Origin: Bursaphelenchus xylophilus
Taxonomy: Eukaryota; Nematoda; Chromadorea; Rhabditida; Aphelenchoididae
DNA: 64,000 nt
Assembly (NCBI GenBank): GCA_904066235.2
Contig: CAJFCV020000003.1
Coordinates: forward strand, 4,588,001 to 4,652,000
Direction of reading: 5' to 3'
Of the stretch, positions 1 through 12,000 are shown in pieces. Position numbers and translations under genes: made by a program. Under the pieces are notes generated by a model. The model searched no databases. It was not told the origin of the DNA and saw only the letters and a program-made list of their open reading frames with translations. Every line of letters starts with the position of its first letter. Position 1 is the first letter of the stretch.

Positions 1-1413
1 ATCGGGTCTGAAACATAAGAGAATTTACACTTTATGTCTCTTCAATCTCCCTTCAATGACCTCAAAACTCATAATCTAATACTTGTTGACATTATTACAC
101 CTACCCAGAAGATAATTGAATGGGCAGAAGATGAGATCAGCATCAGGTGTCAGATAGCGAGTGGTGGCAAAATACGGGCACATCTTTCCTTTCCCTGAAG
201 CCAATTCTTGCGTGATCTCCTCGATATCCCAGGCCAACGATAGCCGATTCTCCAGTTCGAATCTCAGACTCCCCTTTCGTTCGTACTTCTTGGACAGCGG
301 GTCTCTCCAATCACATCCACTATTCCCTTTCTTTCCTTCTTTTATGAGATCTCGGCAATTCTTATTGATATCACCGGGCTTGTTGCGGATCTCCGCGTTG
401 ACACAGGTTTGATTTCGACTTGCCAAAATGGTATGTCTGAAAAAATAGATGAAAATGACAGACCACATCAGTTACTTTAACAACCCGGTGTACGCATAAG
501 GTAACCTAGCGTATTCCTTTACCACTTGAGCAATCTGCTTGTGTGTTCTCGTACAATAATATATCCGGACACACCTAAAAACAGAAAAGTAATATAATAA
601 TTATATCGATCTTACGGCAAGCAAGTGCAACCATCTTTCTTCTCCTCCTCTTCGTCAAGCTCTTCTTGGCTCGGACCTCCGAACATAGGAAAGGAACTCT
701 CGTTCATTGAATCACTTGCGGACCTTGGCTCCTCGTTAAACGCACTTGAAACTAAAAAAAATTCCCATTTCGTCTAGTCCAACATACTTTGATCCATTGT
801 ACTTTCGTTTAGATAGATTGGATCACTTTCTCCTTCAACCTTGATTCCATTCTTCTCGTCTTTTATAGATAAAGAGCTTTCATTCTTTTTGTTTTTCTTG
901 GTTGCTGGCGAAATGGGAGAATCTTCCTTTATATCCAACTGAAGACCATGTTTAGGACATAGTTTACGCTGTTCTTTTCGTTTCCTCTGATAATCAACAA
1001 GCCAGGCTCCGGTTGATGCTAATAAGGCAAGAGTTTTACCTAAAATTTGGGAAACACTGAATGAAAACAGGTGTCGTCCAGTTTAACATTCTCAATATGG
1101 GTGAGATAACTTCGCATCGATCTAAAAAACAAGAAAAATACAAAAGCTTACCACTCCCAGTCGGACTCTCGATCAACGCATTTGTTTCCTGGCGCAGTGC
1201 CATCAAAACCTTGATCATCATCAACTTCTGAGTAGGATAAGGCGAAATGCCGGCTGGTAGCAGTATTTTGGACCCATTCATCATTAACTCTTGATAATTC
1301 GGTGCCGCGGATTGCTTGAGAGCTATTGACCGTCTCTTCTTACTAAAAGATGAAAGGGACAATTTATTTCTAGCTTCCAAATAAAGCCGTGGTAAACTGA
1401 TATTCTTACCCAT
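1..1413 (-). CDS. FANCJ/BRIP1 (DOG-1)-type Fe-S DNA helicase, 5' part
   Basis: Superfamily 2 DEAH helicase of the XPD/FANCJ group, which unwinds G-quadruplex and damaged DNA in the nucleus. Exons, all phase-consistent: 1413-1152, 1039-788, 751-616, 574-476, 436-105, and 7-1 running off the window. About 362 residues are visible. Seen: a Q-motif-like segment (PYPTQKLMMIKVL) and Walker A SPTGSGK near residue 85, split by an intron; then an acidic, lysine-rich insert of about 120 residues; then motif Ia (RIYYCTRTHKQIAQ); then four cysteines spaced as the Fe-S cluster (in NQTC, KNCRD, GCDW, MCPYF), and the CPFNYLLDP segment. A long insert between motifs I and Ia is characteristic of FANCJ rather than XPD or RTEL1. 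The start ATG at 1413 is the first in-frame Met of the Walker A exon. An upstream exon ending in TGG|GTAAG near 1410 does not fit the phase. Later motifs lie outside the window. Confidence 0.88.
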
Positions 1414-2596
1414 AATTCACTTCCCTCTTCCGTTCTATAAACTTCTCCATATTTTGTAGAAACAGTACTCAGAGAGTCCGCAAAAGCACGATTCCTACAA
1501 AAACTGAAATCTGTCAACTTCTTTTCTTTAAAAAAGTAGCAACCCGCGAGAACGACTTGACACATTTTGGGTTAAATGTGTCAAGTCTTGCCAAAAGAAA
1601 ATTTTGACGTAAATTTAGCGGAAAAGCCGGTTTTAAAAATTTTCGACCGGTCAACCGGTTGCGAATTTACTTTGCGAACGCATAAGACTTTAGAAAATTC
1701 CTATATCTTTTTTGAAATTTGTTAGATTTGCTGATTTTTCCAATAGTGACATAACTTTCTTGCTATTCATTTTTTACAAATATTACAGCTGCAGCTGAAT
1801 TTCTATGTCTTCGAAGAAATCAAGGCTCTAAAGACGAAGAAATGTAGCACCACCATCTTGCTCTCCGCTGTCCTCGATTTCAATCGTGTTTGCGGAATTA
1901 CTCCCAGAATTGCGTATACCCTCTTTTGTCCAATGATTTCCGAGGTTATGCCAGTTTTAAAGACCCGTAGGTATGCAGAATACGGGTACAAAGGGTTTTC
2001 GGGCAATAAATCGAAAATAAATCGTGTTTGAGTAATTCCTCGGCCATTTATTTTGAATAAGCATTGGCCTAATCTAGTTGGCCCCATCCTATCTGATTTA
2101 CGAGATGTTTTCATAGCCAGAGATATCCGATATCCGGGGTGGCAAAGGCGAAAAATTTCTTTTTACGATCCGAGACTCAACGTGCTCTCGAGACCTTTAA
2201 ACAACGCATATTGGTTCCAGATGTGGCCGAGAGAGCACGGAAAGAGAGGAGAGCGCAAAGAAATGGAGAAGAATTCTGATTGGGAAACAAATTGGCGATA
2301 GAGAGGACGTACAGTACTTTCTAATGGGGAATTAGGAAACTGAAAGAGGAATGTGAAGGCATTCAATTATAACCTCGAAATGAATCATCAGTCTATTATG
2401 AAAGCCCAAAGTTTTGATGAGTAATGATAATTAGGTAAGTCACAAAAAAGTAAGTTTTTTTATACATCTCCGTCACGAAATAACGAACCCGATGGATAAA
2501 TATGCAGGTTTATTGATCTTTGTCGGCGAATTTCCCCTTTTCTCAGCTCTTTTTTGGACTCTCGAATCACCTCCCAACAAAATTGGATTCCCGAGT
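1414..2596. other. Intergenic: helicase promoter side and downstream of the bHLH gene
   Basis: The block at 1590-1680 is AT-rich with a short palindromic ACCGGTCAACCGGT element and may be part of the helicase promoter. Between 1800 and 2300 both strands hold open frames of about 80-100 codons with no recognisable domain. I could not assign either strand and annotate no gene there. Confidence 0.4.
2509..2514 (-). promoter_or_regulatory. Candidate poly(A) signal AATAAA of the bHLH gene
   Basis: TTTATT on the plus strand, which is AATAAA on the minus strand, about 83 bp past the proposed bHLH stop codon. No other AATAAA was seen closer. Confidence 0.4.
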
Positions 2597-3761
2597 TAAT
2601 TCAAATGTCCGGAGTGATTGATCGCGTGGCCAAGCGCCGACCCCAATGAGGACACCGAGCTCTGGGAAGGGGAACTTTCGGAGGGATTACTGTAAGGGAT
2701 TAAACAGTAATCTTGACTCGGCCAGAAGATTTGAGGGGCTCCTGAAGTTTGAGGAAATTCCAGGGGATTCATGGGAATTGAAGGTGCCGGAGGGGGAAGG
2801 CGGTCTGAAATACAGGGGATTAGAGGCTGCCATTTGTGAGACTGGAAAAAAGAATTTTGTATTACAATATTTTTTAATCGCTAACACGATTGATCCAAAA
2901 GTATCCAGTAACTTATTTACCCTGTAAATTCTCGCATGCTTTGGAAGTGCTAGGCCCTGGACATTTCATCACCGCATTCATCGCTTTCCTTTGATTAATT
3001 CCCGTCCTCCACGAGTTAAACGTTGCTGGGATGTTGATCTGATTGTTCTCATTTACGGCCAAATCAACGTTCAAAGTGTTATTTTCTGAGGCTAGCTGAA
3101 ATCCAGAGTTTTTTAGTCAAAGTAATCGCATATTTTTGGCTTTACTAATTATGGAAAATTAGCTCACCTCACGTAAAAATTGAATATATTCTACAGTAAC
3201 CCGAAGAGTGTGAATTTTACTTGTTTTGTCAGATGGTAATGAGGGGATCTTCTGTCGGAGTCTAGTGTATGCTGCGTTGAGGGCCTAAAAATACATGGCA
3301 TATAGTTTTTATGCCAAAGATGTACATTGAATGCCATGAAATCATCAAAACTAATTTAAAATTCATAGAAAACAGAAAATTATTAGTTAGAATAATAATT
3401 ACGGTGCACTCTAGAAACCTCTAACTCCTTTTCTAATTAAAATAGGCGCGCATTAATTCATTTTTAAGTTTTTATTTCCGAAAAATCTGAGCGCGGTAAT
3501 CTGATACCTTCAAAAGAACAATAAAAGGCCAAGAGATTGATTCTCCGATAATTTAGCAGATCAAATGTCATAGCACATATAAATCAAGATCTCACTAGCT
3601 ACAAGGCACTGCATAGAGTCCTAAAATACGAACCGACTTACCCGAGTTCGGTCCCTTTCTCTTTTATTGGCCCGTTCCCGTTGCTTCTGAAGACTGTCCT
3701 CGGTTCGGACTCGGTTCCTATCGTACACAAGAGAGCTGGAAGCGGCTTCCTGCGCCCTCAT
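2597..3761 (-). CDS. Twist-family bHLH transcription factor (HLH-8-like)
   Basis: Four-exon gene, not present as one open frame. Exons: 3761-3642, 3284-3168, 3095-2921, about 2804-2597; the first two junctions are phase 0, the third phase 1. The protein is about 207 residues. The basic region (residues ~27-40) reads QRERANKRERDRTR, and helix-loop-helix follows at ~41-80 with LPSDKTSKIHTLR. The LPSDK-SKI-TL loop and helix-2 sequence is diagnostic for Twist within bHLH proteins, which bind E-boxes (CANNTG) with E/Daughterless partners and specify mesoderm in animals. The tail is serine/proline-rich and I see no C-terminal Twist box. The last-exon acceptor (TTTCAG|ACC) was chosen because it gives the longer frame; an alternative acceptor at about 2837 leads to a stop at 2687. 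The exact stop of the last exon is uncertain by a base or two of my reading. Confidence 0.82.
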
Positions 3762-4596
3762 TCACAACAACTTGATCAATAAGTAGTAAAAGTAAATTGA
3801 ATTTCACTGATCTATTTCGTTTCCGAGAGAGTTTTTTATCTGGCCAATCAGCAATGAGGAAGAGAAGAGAAGCTCCGCCCACTTTTCTGAAACAAAGGGG
3901 AGATTGGGGAGACTGTAGAAACAGAAATGAAACTGTAAAATACGCACAGATGAACTAAAAAATAGTAATCAGAACAAGATCCGAGAATACGGTCTAAAAT
4001 GTTCAGTTAGATCACAAAATTGGAAAATGCAAAAATTTTGCGCCCAAGATTAGTAAAACAAAAAATAAAAGATACGCAGCGTAAATTTGAGTCGTCAATA
4101 CAATCCGCAATTCCTGACAAAAAATTTTTAGGTTTCTTTTTACCTTTGGTACTATTAAAATTTCTTCAGATAAACTAGAAAATTATAGTCAACATTTTTT
4201 TTGCTCCCAAAAATCCCAAAATCTAGATCATTTGAAAACTATTTCGCGTACTTCTCGAAACCGAAAGCGCAAAGAAAATATTGTCATAAAGTGTATGGAA
4301 AAGTGAGAAAATTTATTGGTGGGATCGTTTTTGAAAAAGTTCTGAGGCCGCAAAAGTTTGGCCATAAAATCGGAGCGATCAGGCCGAAGGAGGGGAGGGT
4401 TGTGGGAAAAGGAATAATTGGGCCGGGCTTTATGACACCTTCCGTCGGAGAGTTTGTTTAGTTTGAGACATAAACTCTGATATTAATCATATTTCACATT
4501 TATGATGATTTTGAAAATACCATAATTTAGAAGTTTTGATAGTTAGATTTTTTTAAAAAACTCTACAATGCGCCACGATTCTTTGGACTTTACACC
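3762..4596. other. Intergenic: upstream of the Twist-like gene
   Basis: AT-rich sequence with one GC-richer island at about 4380-4460. An 86-codon plus-strand open frame (4201-4461) starts without ATG and has no domain; I treat it as chance. Nothing else supportable. Confidence 0.4.
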
Positions 4597-4602
4597 TTTA
4601 TT
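4597..4602 (-). promoter_or_regulatory. Poly(A) signal AATAAA directly after the coiled-coil gene
   Basis: TTTATT on the plus strand lies only 5 bp past the stop codon of the gene at 4608-5404. If used, the 3' UTR would be roughly 20-30 nt. Confidence 0.5.
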
Positions 4603-4607
4603 ATCTC

Positions 4608-5404
4608 TTAAAATCTTTTTAATCTCTCCAAATCCACCAATTGGCCAACGGTCAGATGTCTCCTCAATCTGTTAATATCTACTGCATTATAAATCATCGT
4701 ATCATATTCATTCTTCAGCCGTTGGGCTTCGTTTAGATCTCCTAATTTGTTTCTTCTTTCATCCAATAACTCCTGACATTTCCTTCTTTTCTCCGTCAAT
4801 TCTTTTAAAATGTCGCCAAGATCTTGAGCATCTCTGTAACGCTCTGCCCTTAGGCGTTGATCCAAGATTTGGGTGAGCATGTTTATGGCCGCATCTAGTT
4901 GGGCCAAGCGTTGAGAGAAAGGGTAGATTTTTTGGTTGAGACCGATGTTTTGGAGGGTAAAGTTGGGAGTTGCGGCCCGATTGGAGGCTGGACGGGTGGC
5001 TAGACCTGGAAATGATGACTTGCGGCTCTAATCGTAAGCGTAAGCTAAAAAAATCGCAATTATCTTACAGTTAGTAGGCGCTAATTTTAATTTCTCCACC
5101 AAAATCTACCCGTTACAATCAAAGATGCTCACACAGAAACAAAACTTGACTTACCCGAACAAATATCGCAAGTCGGGTCATTGCATCTCTCCGAAGGAAC
5201 ATAATCATTCTTCATGTAATTCCTGTTGTTACTCCCTCCATCTCTACTTTTCCCTCTCGAGGAACTGTTTGAGTTCCTTGATGCACTTGTTCTGACACTT
5301 CTTCTGCTCGGAATCCCCTCCAATCTTTGGTTTTTCTCCAAATCTTCTTGCCTAGCCCGATCGGCCAGCCGATCCAGTTGTTCCAAGGTGGCAATATAAT
5401 TCAT
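4608..5404 (-). CDS. Small coiled-coil protein of unknown function
   Basis: Two exons, 5404-5155 and 5005-4608, joined in phase 1 (donor GTAAGT, acceptor TTCCAG), giving 215 residues. The N-terminus is a short charged helix (LEQLDRLADRARQ), followed by a serine/arginine-rich linker and a CNDPTCDICSG segment whose three cysteines might bind metal. The C-terminal ~130 residues are predicted helical coiled coil, including RYRDAQDLGDILKEL, which resembles UVR-type helical hairpins. An in-frame stop two codons before the ATG supports the start. I do not recognise the family; a cytoskeletal or centrosomal role would be a guess. It lies 366 bp downstream of the patched-related gene on the same strand, so a shared transcript is possible but unproven. 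Confidence 0.72.
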
Positions 5405-5769
5405 TAGTTAGCAGCAATAATCACAAAACGTATCACATTTATCTGAATACTTTTTTCTACAACATTTTGTTACATTCATTTACCAGAACAGACTTCTTTG
5501 AGCACAAATTCGGGGCCATTCTTTTTGGGACTTCATTACTTATGCAGCGAGATCACGGGAATCTCCATGGACAATGCTCGGGTCTCCATGGGAGATTTTT
5601 TGGAAAATTTGGAACGCGTTAAAGTGGCCACTGATAACAGTGAAATAAATGATATTAAAAGGGAAACCGGATTCAGAGTACAAATTGAGATTCAGAAAGA
5701 AAGATTCGAAATACGAAGAAATACAAACAAAAACGATGACATTTTAATGACAAAATTGATTAACAAGTT
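5405..5769. other. Gap between patched-related and coiled-coil genes
   Basis: On the minus strand this is the 3' flank of the patched-related gene and the 5' flank of the coiled-coil gene. A plus-strand open frame (5498-5869, no ATG start) covers most of it, overlaps the patched-related last exon and shows no domain; I do not call it. Confidence 0.4.
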
Positions 5770-8700
5770 TCAGGGTTTGAGTAAAGCCTGCGCTGAATCC
5801 GTTGAGGGGTTTTCGGAGACAGAACTCAACTCAGACCTCGATTTTTTGAAGCATTCTCCCCATCGATAGGGCACCCAACAAACAACAATAGGTAAGAAAA
5901 AGAGACCATGCAAAAGACCAACTCCAACCACAGCAAAAACTGTCTTGGCAAAGGCCACAATCGCATAAGTTGGAACAAAAATCAGGGGTAACATACAGAG
6001 GACGGTGGAGAACCCGGCTTGAATCATTGGACCCGACATTTCGTGGATAGAATGGGCAATTCGAAGGTAATTGGAAGAGTATTGCTTTATATAATATTGA
6101 TGGGCGATATGGGCTGTATAGTCCACACTGAAGCCGGTAGCGAGGAGGACGTCGACCATGGTTACTGGGTCCAGATCAGCGCCCCACCAAGAGATAAGGC
6201 CGACCAGAGCTAAACAGTGGCATTATAGCGTAATAAATAATTGAATTGGGTTATCATTTGATGAAGAATGATAAAATACTAAATCTCAATCCTTACTAAA
6301 GCAAACAGAAGTGATTGTAACAGCCACCAAGGCAACAGCAACTGGATTATGGATAAAGACTGAGCAGATGATTGTCATACACGCCACCGTAACCGCCATG
6401 GAGCCGATCAAGTCCATTTTTACAGTCAGCAAAAGGTCTAGAATAGCACTATCTCCATCATAGATAGTGGCGTTGAACTGGGGATATCTCGAAATAATCT
6501 CTCGGGCTTGTTGTTCAGTCACTGCCCGATTGGCCCATTCAGCTTGACCTTTGGTGATGAAACTGAATTGGAACGCAGAGACTGTTAGGGAACCACTGAA
6601 AGAAAAAATTATTATTTATCAAGGTGTGAAAGTTATTGTCACAAGTGATGACTATAATTTTAAAATTTTTTTTTACTTTTTACTTGTTGTCTTAATAAAC
6701 GCTGGATGATCGGCATAGTCCAAAAACAGATCCAGATTAGTATAACTTAAAGAATAATTGGAAGTGTTGTAGCCAAGGTATCCAAAGAGTTGCGAAGTTT
6801 CGTAATCAAACTTCTCAAAGGCTCTCAACCAAAGCAAAGTTCGATTTCGACCATAGGAAGGGGGAAGATGCTCGAGCTCTGATACCATCTCGTAGAATGA
6901 AGACAGCTAAAAAATACGTATGTGGATACTCAAAATAGAACGTATAATAGTTTCTAAGAAATTTGGCTCACACTTAGATATGACTAAAATACGATCCAAA
7001 ATTTCCAACTTACCTCCATCGCATTCTCAATGTTCGGCGGTCGATTTACAATTACATTTACCGGGAAGAATTCATTGAAAACGCTTCTCACAGTATCAAT
7101 TGACTTGGCCAATGGAGAATCGCATGGGAACGCCTTGGAAGGCTCGAACGAGGACTTCATTGTGGCTACACCCCAATACGCAAAGATATGCATGACAATA
7201 AATAAAATTATTGCGATAACACGACCTTCGGTCGAGCAAATGAACTTGGAATACCAGAGAACATGGCGTGGCAGACGTTGAGAAGAGTTGGGAGAGTCGG
7301 CCAAGGCTGGAGTTAGCGGGGAGAAGTCTTTTTTCTCGTCTGTGGGGGTACAGAGGCAGATTACTGGGGTCAGCATGGTAAAGGTGAGGATGTAATCGAA
7401 CAGGAGGGCAAACGAGGTGCAGAGACAAAAGAGAGACATCTGAAATATATTTTTTTATAATTTTACTGGTCGTTATTGTGTCTGTTGGAACCAAGACCGC
7501 AAAAAACACGCAATGATAGGCTTTACCTGAGGCGTCGGAGTAAAGAATCCGATTCCGAAAGCGATAGTATTGGTCAACGAAGTGATCGTAATTGATGGCC
7601 CGACGTGAGCAAATACCATCGCCGTTCTTTCATCCAGCGATTTAATCGATCGATGCTGGGACCATGATTGTAATATTAAAAAGGCATCGTCCACTCCAAC
7701 TCCTTGCACCAAAAAAGGCACCACGCACATGATTGTGTAAGTTGGGAACCCCAGTAAAGTGCAGAGTCCAAAAGCCGCAACACATCCCAAAAAAGGGCAG
7801 AGAACAGAAGCGAAGACAACGATGGGGACAGAGACTTTACTCATCTTCCCAATCTTGTGATAAACTGTGGCGGTAACGAAAATTGAGAGTAAACCAAAGC
7901 CAATGGACATCAAGACAGTGGCTTCGATGGCTCCACGGACCATCTCTTTGTTGGCAATTTCGTCTCCGAAGATTTCAAATTTCACGTTTTCGAGGAAGGT
8001 CCCTTGCTGTCCCAGAAGGAAGATCTCCGAAGTTTTCTCGCTCAGACGGCGTTTGCCATACACAGAGTCGGCTCGAGCAAAATACCATAGAATAATCGTC
8101 TTTACTGAGGTGATCTTGGAGTTGTTTTGGGGGAAAATGTTATCTGAAAAATACCATAGGTCACAAACTTCTGAATCCTCGGAAGAACTTCTGAATCTCT
8201 CTGATACGCGAGACTATGGAAAACGGTGAGAAATGGATAGAGATTTGATTTTTCTTACCAGAAACTGTGGCGCCAGCCAGATTCATCCCCACGAACACAT
8301 CAATCCCATTGAAATCAGCGCTGGGAAAGTCGAGCAAAAACCCTTTTCGACTCGTATTTTCGGATAATAAATGGTCCTAAAACAATACTGCAGATAATAT
8401 GAGCCAAACTTACAGCGATCAGATGGAATGGTCGGTTAAGATTGCACAGTGGATCACACTGTCTTAGTCCAGTAAGTCCATCAATCTCGTGGAGAAATCC
8501 GGAGAAACTTTTGTCCAGTTTTAAAATATCTTTAAGACATTGCGGCCTCAAGACAGAGCCTCCGTCCTTGGCTGAGAGTAGGATAAAAGACCGCTGAGGA
8601 GAGGCTGTCAAATTGAAGAACTCTTTGTAAATTTTGTTTTCTCTGAAAGGAATTTAGATTGTTAAAGTCACCATTACAAAAAAATGAAAACTTTAAAATC

Positions 8701-8899
8701 ATCTTCCAACTTACATTGCGGCTTTGGAATTGGTCGGTGAAAAAGATACCCGAATATCCAATTCGATTCTTAAATTTTTAATCCAGACTCCACATGCGGC
8801 AATCATGAAAAGGCTGAAGACGATGTGAGACCATGGATGGCGACTGATAAAGAAGCCCCATCTCCGGTTGAACTCGTCCATCTGCCCCGCAAAAACCAT
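5770..8899 (-). CDS. Patched-related (PTR) multipass membrane protein with sterol-sensing domain
   Basis: Complete 8-exon model, 847 residues: 8899-8715, 8642-8414, 8376-8259, 8143-7527, 7439-7014, 6906-6677, 6595-6297, 6209-5770. All phases agree and the total is a multiple of three. The N-terminus (RRWGFFISRHPW) and the first membrane helix match the family, followed by an extracellular loop. The sterol-sensing block follows with GVGVDDAF near residue 330 and FFTPTPQ before the next helices; a second loop and the C-terminal RND half have GFSVDYTAHIAH near 735. The paired GVDDA and GFSVDYT motifs are typical of patched-related proteins of nematodes, which act in apical membranes and cuticle/moulting; substrate unknown. 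The start is the first ATG (8899) after an in-frame stop; length is usual for PTR proteins. Several antisense open frames are shadows. Confidence 0.9.
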
Positions 8900-11370
8900 T
8901 TTCAAACTGGGGGATCTACCATATAGAGGTTGTTAGAGGCAAAAAGTAGCTTATATTTACAATCTCCTTTGTCTCACAGTCGAAAATAAATGTACCCTTC
9001 CTAAAACAAAAAAAAAATTACAAAAATTGGATGACATAAAATTTGAAAACCGTATATCTCGAGATGCGACAAACTTGATAGATTTTACTCAAATGTCGCC
9101 TATAAGATCCAACTAGACTAAGAATATCGCAAGAATTTCAAGTCGTGTTTTGCAAAGACAACCGAGATATTCAATGATCTCCAAGGGCAGCAAACCCAAA
9201 ATCCTCGATGCCAAAACTCTCGATTTTTTTGCATATCATGAGCTAAAAATTTCGTATGGGTCTTCAAGAATTGGAATCCTAATTTTTCAGCAATTTCCTC
9301 GCAAAAAATGCCCATTACTTGTTTTATTAGAAGAATGCACCAAAATATTTACAAATAGTTACATTTCACGGTCGATAAATCATGAATAAAAAAATATATA
9401 GGAAAACAAAGCAGCAATTATCGAAAACGGAACCACCCAGGAAGGAATTACTATAAGTTTTACTATGGTCTTTGATGGTCTGTATACGGAGATGGTATGA
9501 AAAGTAAAAAAAGGCGGTTTAAATTAATTCTGAATTGGGCGAAGAATTTCCAAAGAATTCAAGGATTCTGTGTAAAAATGAAATTGGTTCGTGAGACAGT
9601 AATAGTCATGGGAAAGGGGCTTGTTGACAAAACGTTTAAAACTGCAGTCTTTTTTTTATATAATTAGGAAAAAATTGCATTTTTTCGAGAAAAATCAAAG
9701 AATTCCCAGCAAAAAAAGACTCGGCTATACATAGAATACAAATTAAGTTGTGCATTTTTTGTGTAGTTTTGATAAATTATAGCGAAATCCAGACGTAGAT
9801 AGTATAGTTTCGTCTTGAGAACTTCCCACACAGAATACATTGCAAAAATAAGAAATTCCGATTATAAGCCATGGAATGTAGCTTAGGGAAAAGCCGGAAG
9901 TCCTCCCATAAAAACGAAGAAACGAAGACGAATATTCAAATCCAGGCTTTACTTGGTTGATCCCCGTGAAAGCGAGTAAACAAAAGTTCCGGCTTCGGAG
10001 TCGTCTCGATTATCGAAAAAAGGGATCGAAAAGCGAGTCACAAATCTCCACGACCAAATATTTTTACCGCGATTATTTTTTGGAGTCAGCTGGATTCGGT
10101 GAAAGCCCTCAAGGCTTAATGAAATTCCCGTTCCATCAAATGATAGATGGCTCTTGTCGAGGTGGTCTGGAGGTCTATGCGAAATGTGGTCTAGGAAGGG
10201 GACTCGACAAAGATCAAACGGGCTCTGGATGATCGATGGATTCGACGATGGAATTTGGCATTAATAAACGAGAGAAAGTACAGTGAAACCGACGTTTGGA
10301 CGGGTTTAATTTTATTGGGCCAGTTCTCAAAAAGTGGCCAGCGAATTATTCCTAAATCCGTGCCTTGAATTTTGAGAACGGCCCTTGAAAAAACTAGGAT
10401 TCATTGAAACATGTAAATATCCAAAAACCCGCTCAGGAGATTCTGAGCCTCCTTAGCATTCCACTTCTGTAAAACGTGAGGTGGCTAAGCATATGACGAC
10501 TTCAACCTTTGGGTAAACAAAATTTTAACTCGAATACAATGATCTGTGAACAGAAAGAGAACGAAATTTCAAGCATATACGATGACTACTTGTGATCAGT
10601 AATCACTGTAATTAGCTTACAAAAACTCACGATTTATGAGTAAAAGCCCAATCTATAGTAAAAGTGCTGCTTTCACGTTTGAATAAAATGATCCTCCTCG
10701 ACGTTTTCCTCCCTCTCCATCATCTGCGGCTACAAGAGGGAATGATCTTTCCTAAACCTCCATCGTTAATCTCTCAGATTTCCTTGAGAGATCAAAGAAT
10801 CCGAGGAATTCGTCATTACCGTAATTCGTCGATGATTTGTTTCTCCCCAGATAAGTGAATTACCTCAATATTAGAGACGTCTGAAGAGTACAAAAGGAAA
10901 GTAATTTGGAAAGTGAAGGAAGTGGAGGGAAAGTGAAATGGGATGAGTAAGAGAGGGAGAATTGATTGAGTTCTTGAACCGAGCCGAAAAATATCTGGAA
11001 GTGAGAGTAGGCGTCGAACAAAGGGTAGATTGCGTAACTGGTTGCTGTTGTAGTTGGCTTGGGACAAGATTAATTTAAAAATTAGGAGGAAAACTTTGGA
11101 AGAATGTTTGACTAGTTGAATCTAAGGCAAAGATCGTTTAATATCTTGGTAAAAAAAGTTTTTCAAGAATTCGTGTGTCCCTATGCCCTGCATGCAAAAT
11201 TTTAGGAAAATGTGAGTGTCGCCAGTTGGGGTATGTTTCTTGCAAGATAAAAAAAATTTAAAACCCTGTTACACGATGGAAAAATATATGACGGTTTGAA
11301 CCAAGGGCACTATGCCCCTTCATTATACGCAAATATGGAAGAGTTATAGAGCTACAAACCTCTCTCTCTC
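8900..11370. other. Intergenic, 2.5 kb upstream of the patched-related gene
   Basis: AT-rich. A possible acceptor at about 9007 (minus, TTTTAG) could mark a 5' untranslated exon or spliced-leader site of the patched-related gene. Open frames at 9957-10232, 10664-10858 and 10816-11067 (minus) have no family resemblance. No RNA gene recognised. Confidence 0.35.
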
Positions 11371-11565
11371 TCACAGTGAAAGGTAATAATCCAGCCTCGG
11401 AACGGAATCCCCATTAAGGTTATGGTTTGCGAAGAGTAATTGAAGACTCTTCAGTTGTTCCGTATTCAAATAAAAGCCCATCTTCCGAACGCGGTAATCC
11501 CCTCCATTTGTGGATAAACTTGTTTTCTCCACATTGTACATCAACAGTTCAAGGTCAGGTGTACC
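11371..11565 (-). CDS. Orphan terminal exon, unknown protein
   Basis: After a CCCAG acceptor (11566-11567 on this strand) a 64-codon frame ends at a TGA at 11371. It encodes a normal-composition peptide with motifs NGGDYRVRKMGFYL and GDSVPRLDYYL. The codon pattern looks coding, in contrast to the surrounding AT-rich sequence, and an in-frame stop lies just before the acceptor. I do not recognise the family. It may be the last exon of a gene whose other exons are the fragment at 11820-12000 or lie elsewhere. It is absent from simple ATG-to-stop listings because it has no usable ATG start. Confidence 0.35.
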   Translation of the reverse strand, partial: GTPDLELLMYNVEKTSLSTNGGDYRVRKMGFYLNTEQLKSLQLLFANHNLNGDSVPRLDYYLSL

Positions 11566-11819
11566 CTGGGAACGTGATTCATTTTACAAAGTAATCGTGA
11601 AATTGGTTTATTTTTTTGGAGGTCAAGTTAAGAGCGTCTGAGTTAATTTTCAGTGTTTTTTGCTGCAAATGGAGGGCAATTTGTAATGATTTGTTTACAG
11701 TAAAGGAGGATCAACTGGAATTCCATTTACTCCACTCTACCGACTTTTCGGGTCAAGACGGATCGAGTCAACGACACGTCGGGTCAACAATACGTTTATA
11801 TAGGTAATCGAGAGTTATT

Positions 11820-12000
11820 TTAAAAATTGCTGCGGGCAAGGCCATTGCTGTGGGCAAGCCAAGGGTATACGGAGGCGTTGCCGAAACCCTGCTGATGTTG
11901 TGTCCAGATAGCTCCAAAACGATTCCAGAGATTGGTTAATGGACCTGAAGGCGAAGCGGATATGAGGACAAGTCGTCCTGGTCGATGAAACTTGCAATGG
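11820..12000 (-). pseudogene. Fibrinogen-domain-like fragment, probably decayed
   Basis: In one minus-strand frame ending at TAA 11820 the peptide contains SGPLTNLWNRFGAIW, then QQGFGNAS and PWLAHSNGLA. This matches the order of the fibrinogen-related domain (W..Y..GFGN.S...YWLG), but the expected GGGW and WLG glycines are missing. A possible donor (GTATAC) follows GFGNAS. Fibrinogen-related proteins are secreted lectin-like proteins in nematodes. I could not join it to neighbouring exons in a consistent phase, so a pseudogene or a diverged gene are both open. Confidence 0.3.

Noticed and set aside
5498..5869. 123-codon plus-strand frame
   Set aside because: It lacks an ATG start, has no domain and overlaps the last exon of the patched-related gene on the other strand.
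7867..8229. Plus-strand frames antisense to the patched-related gene
   Set aside because: Shadow of the coding exon 8143-7527, which carries the sterol-sensing motifs.
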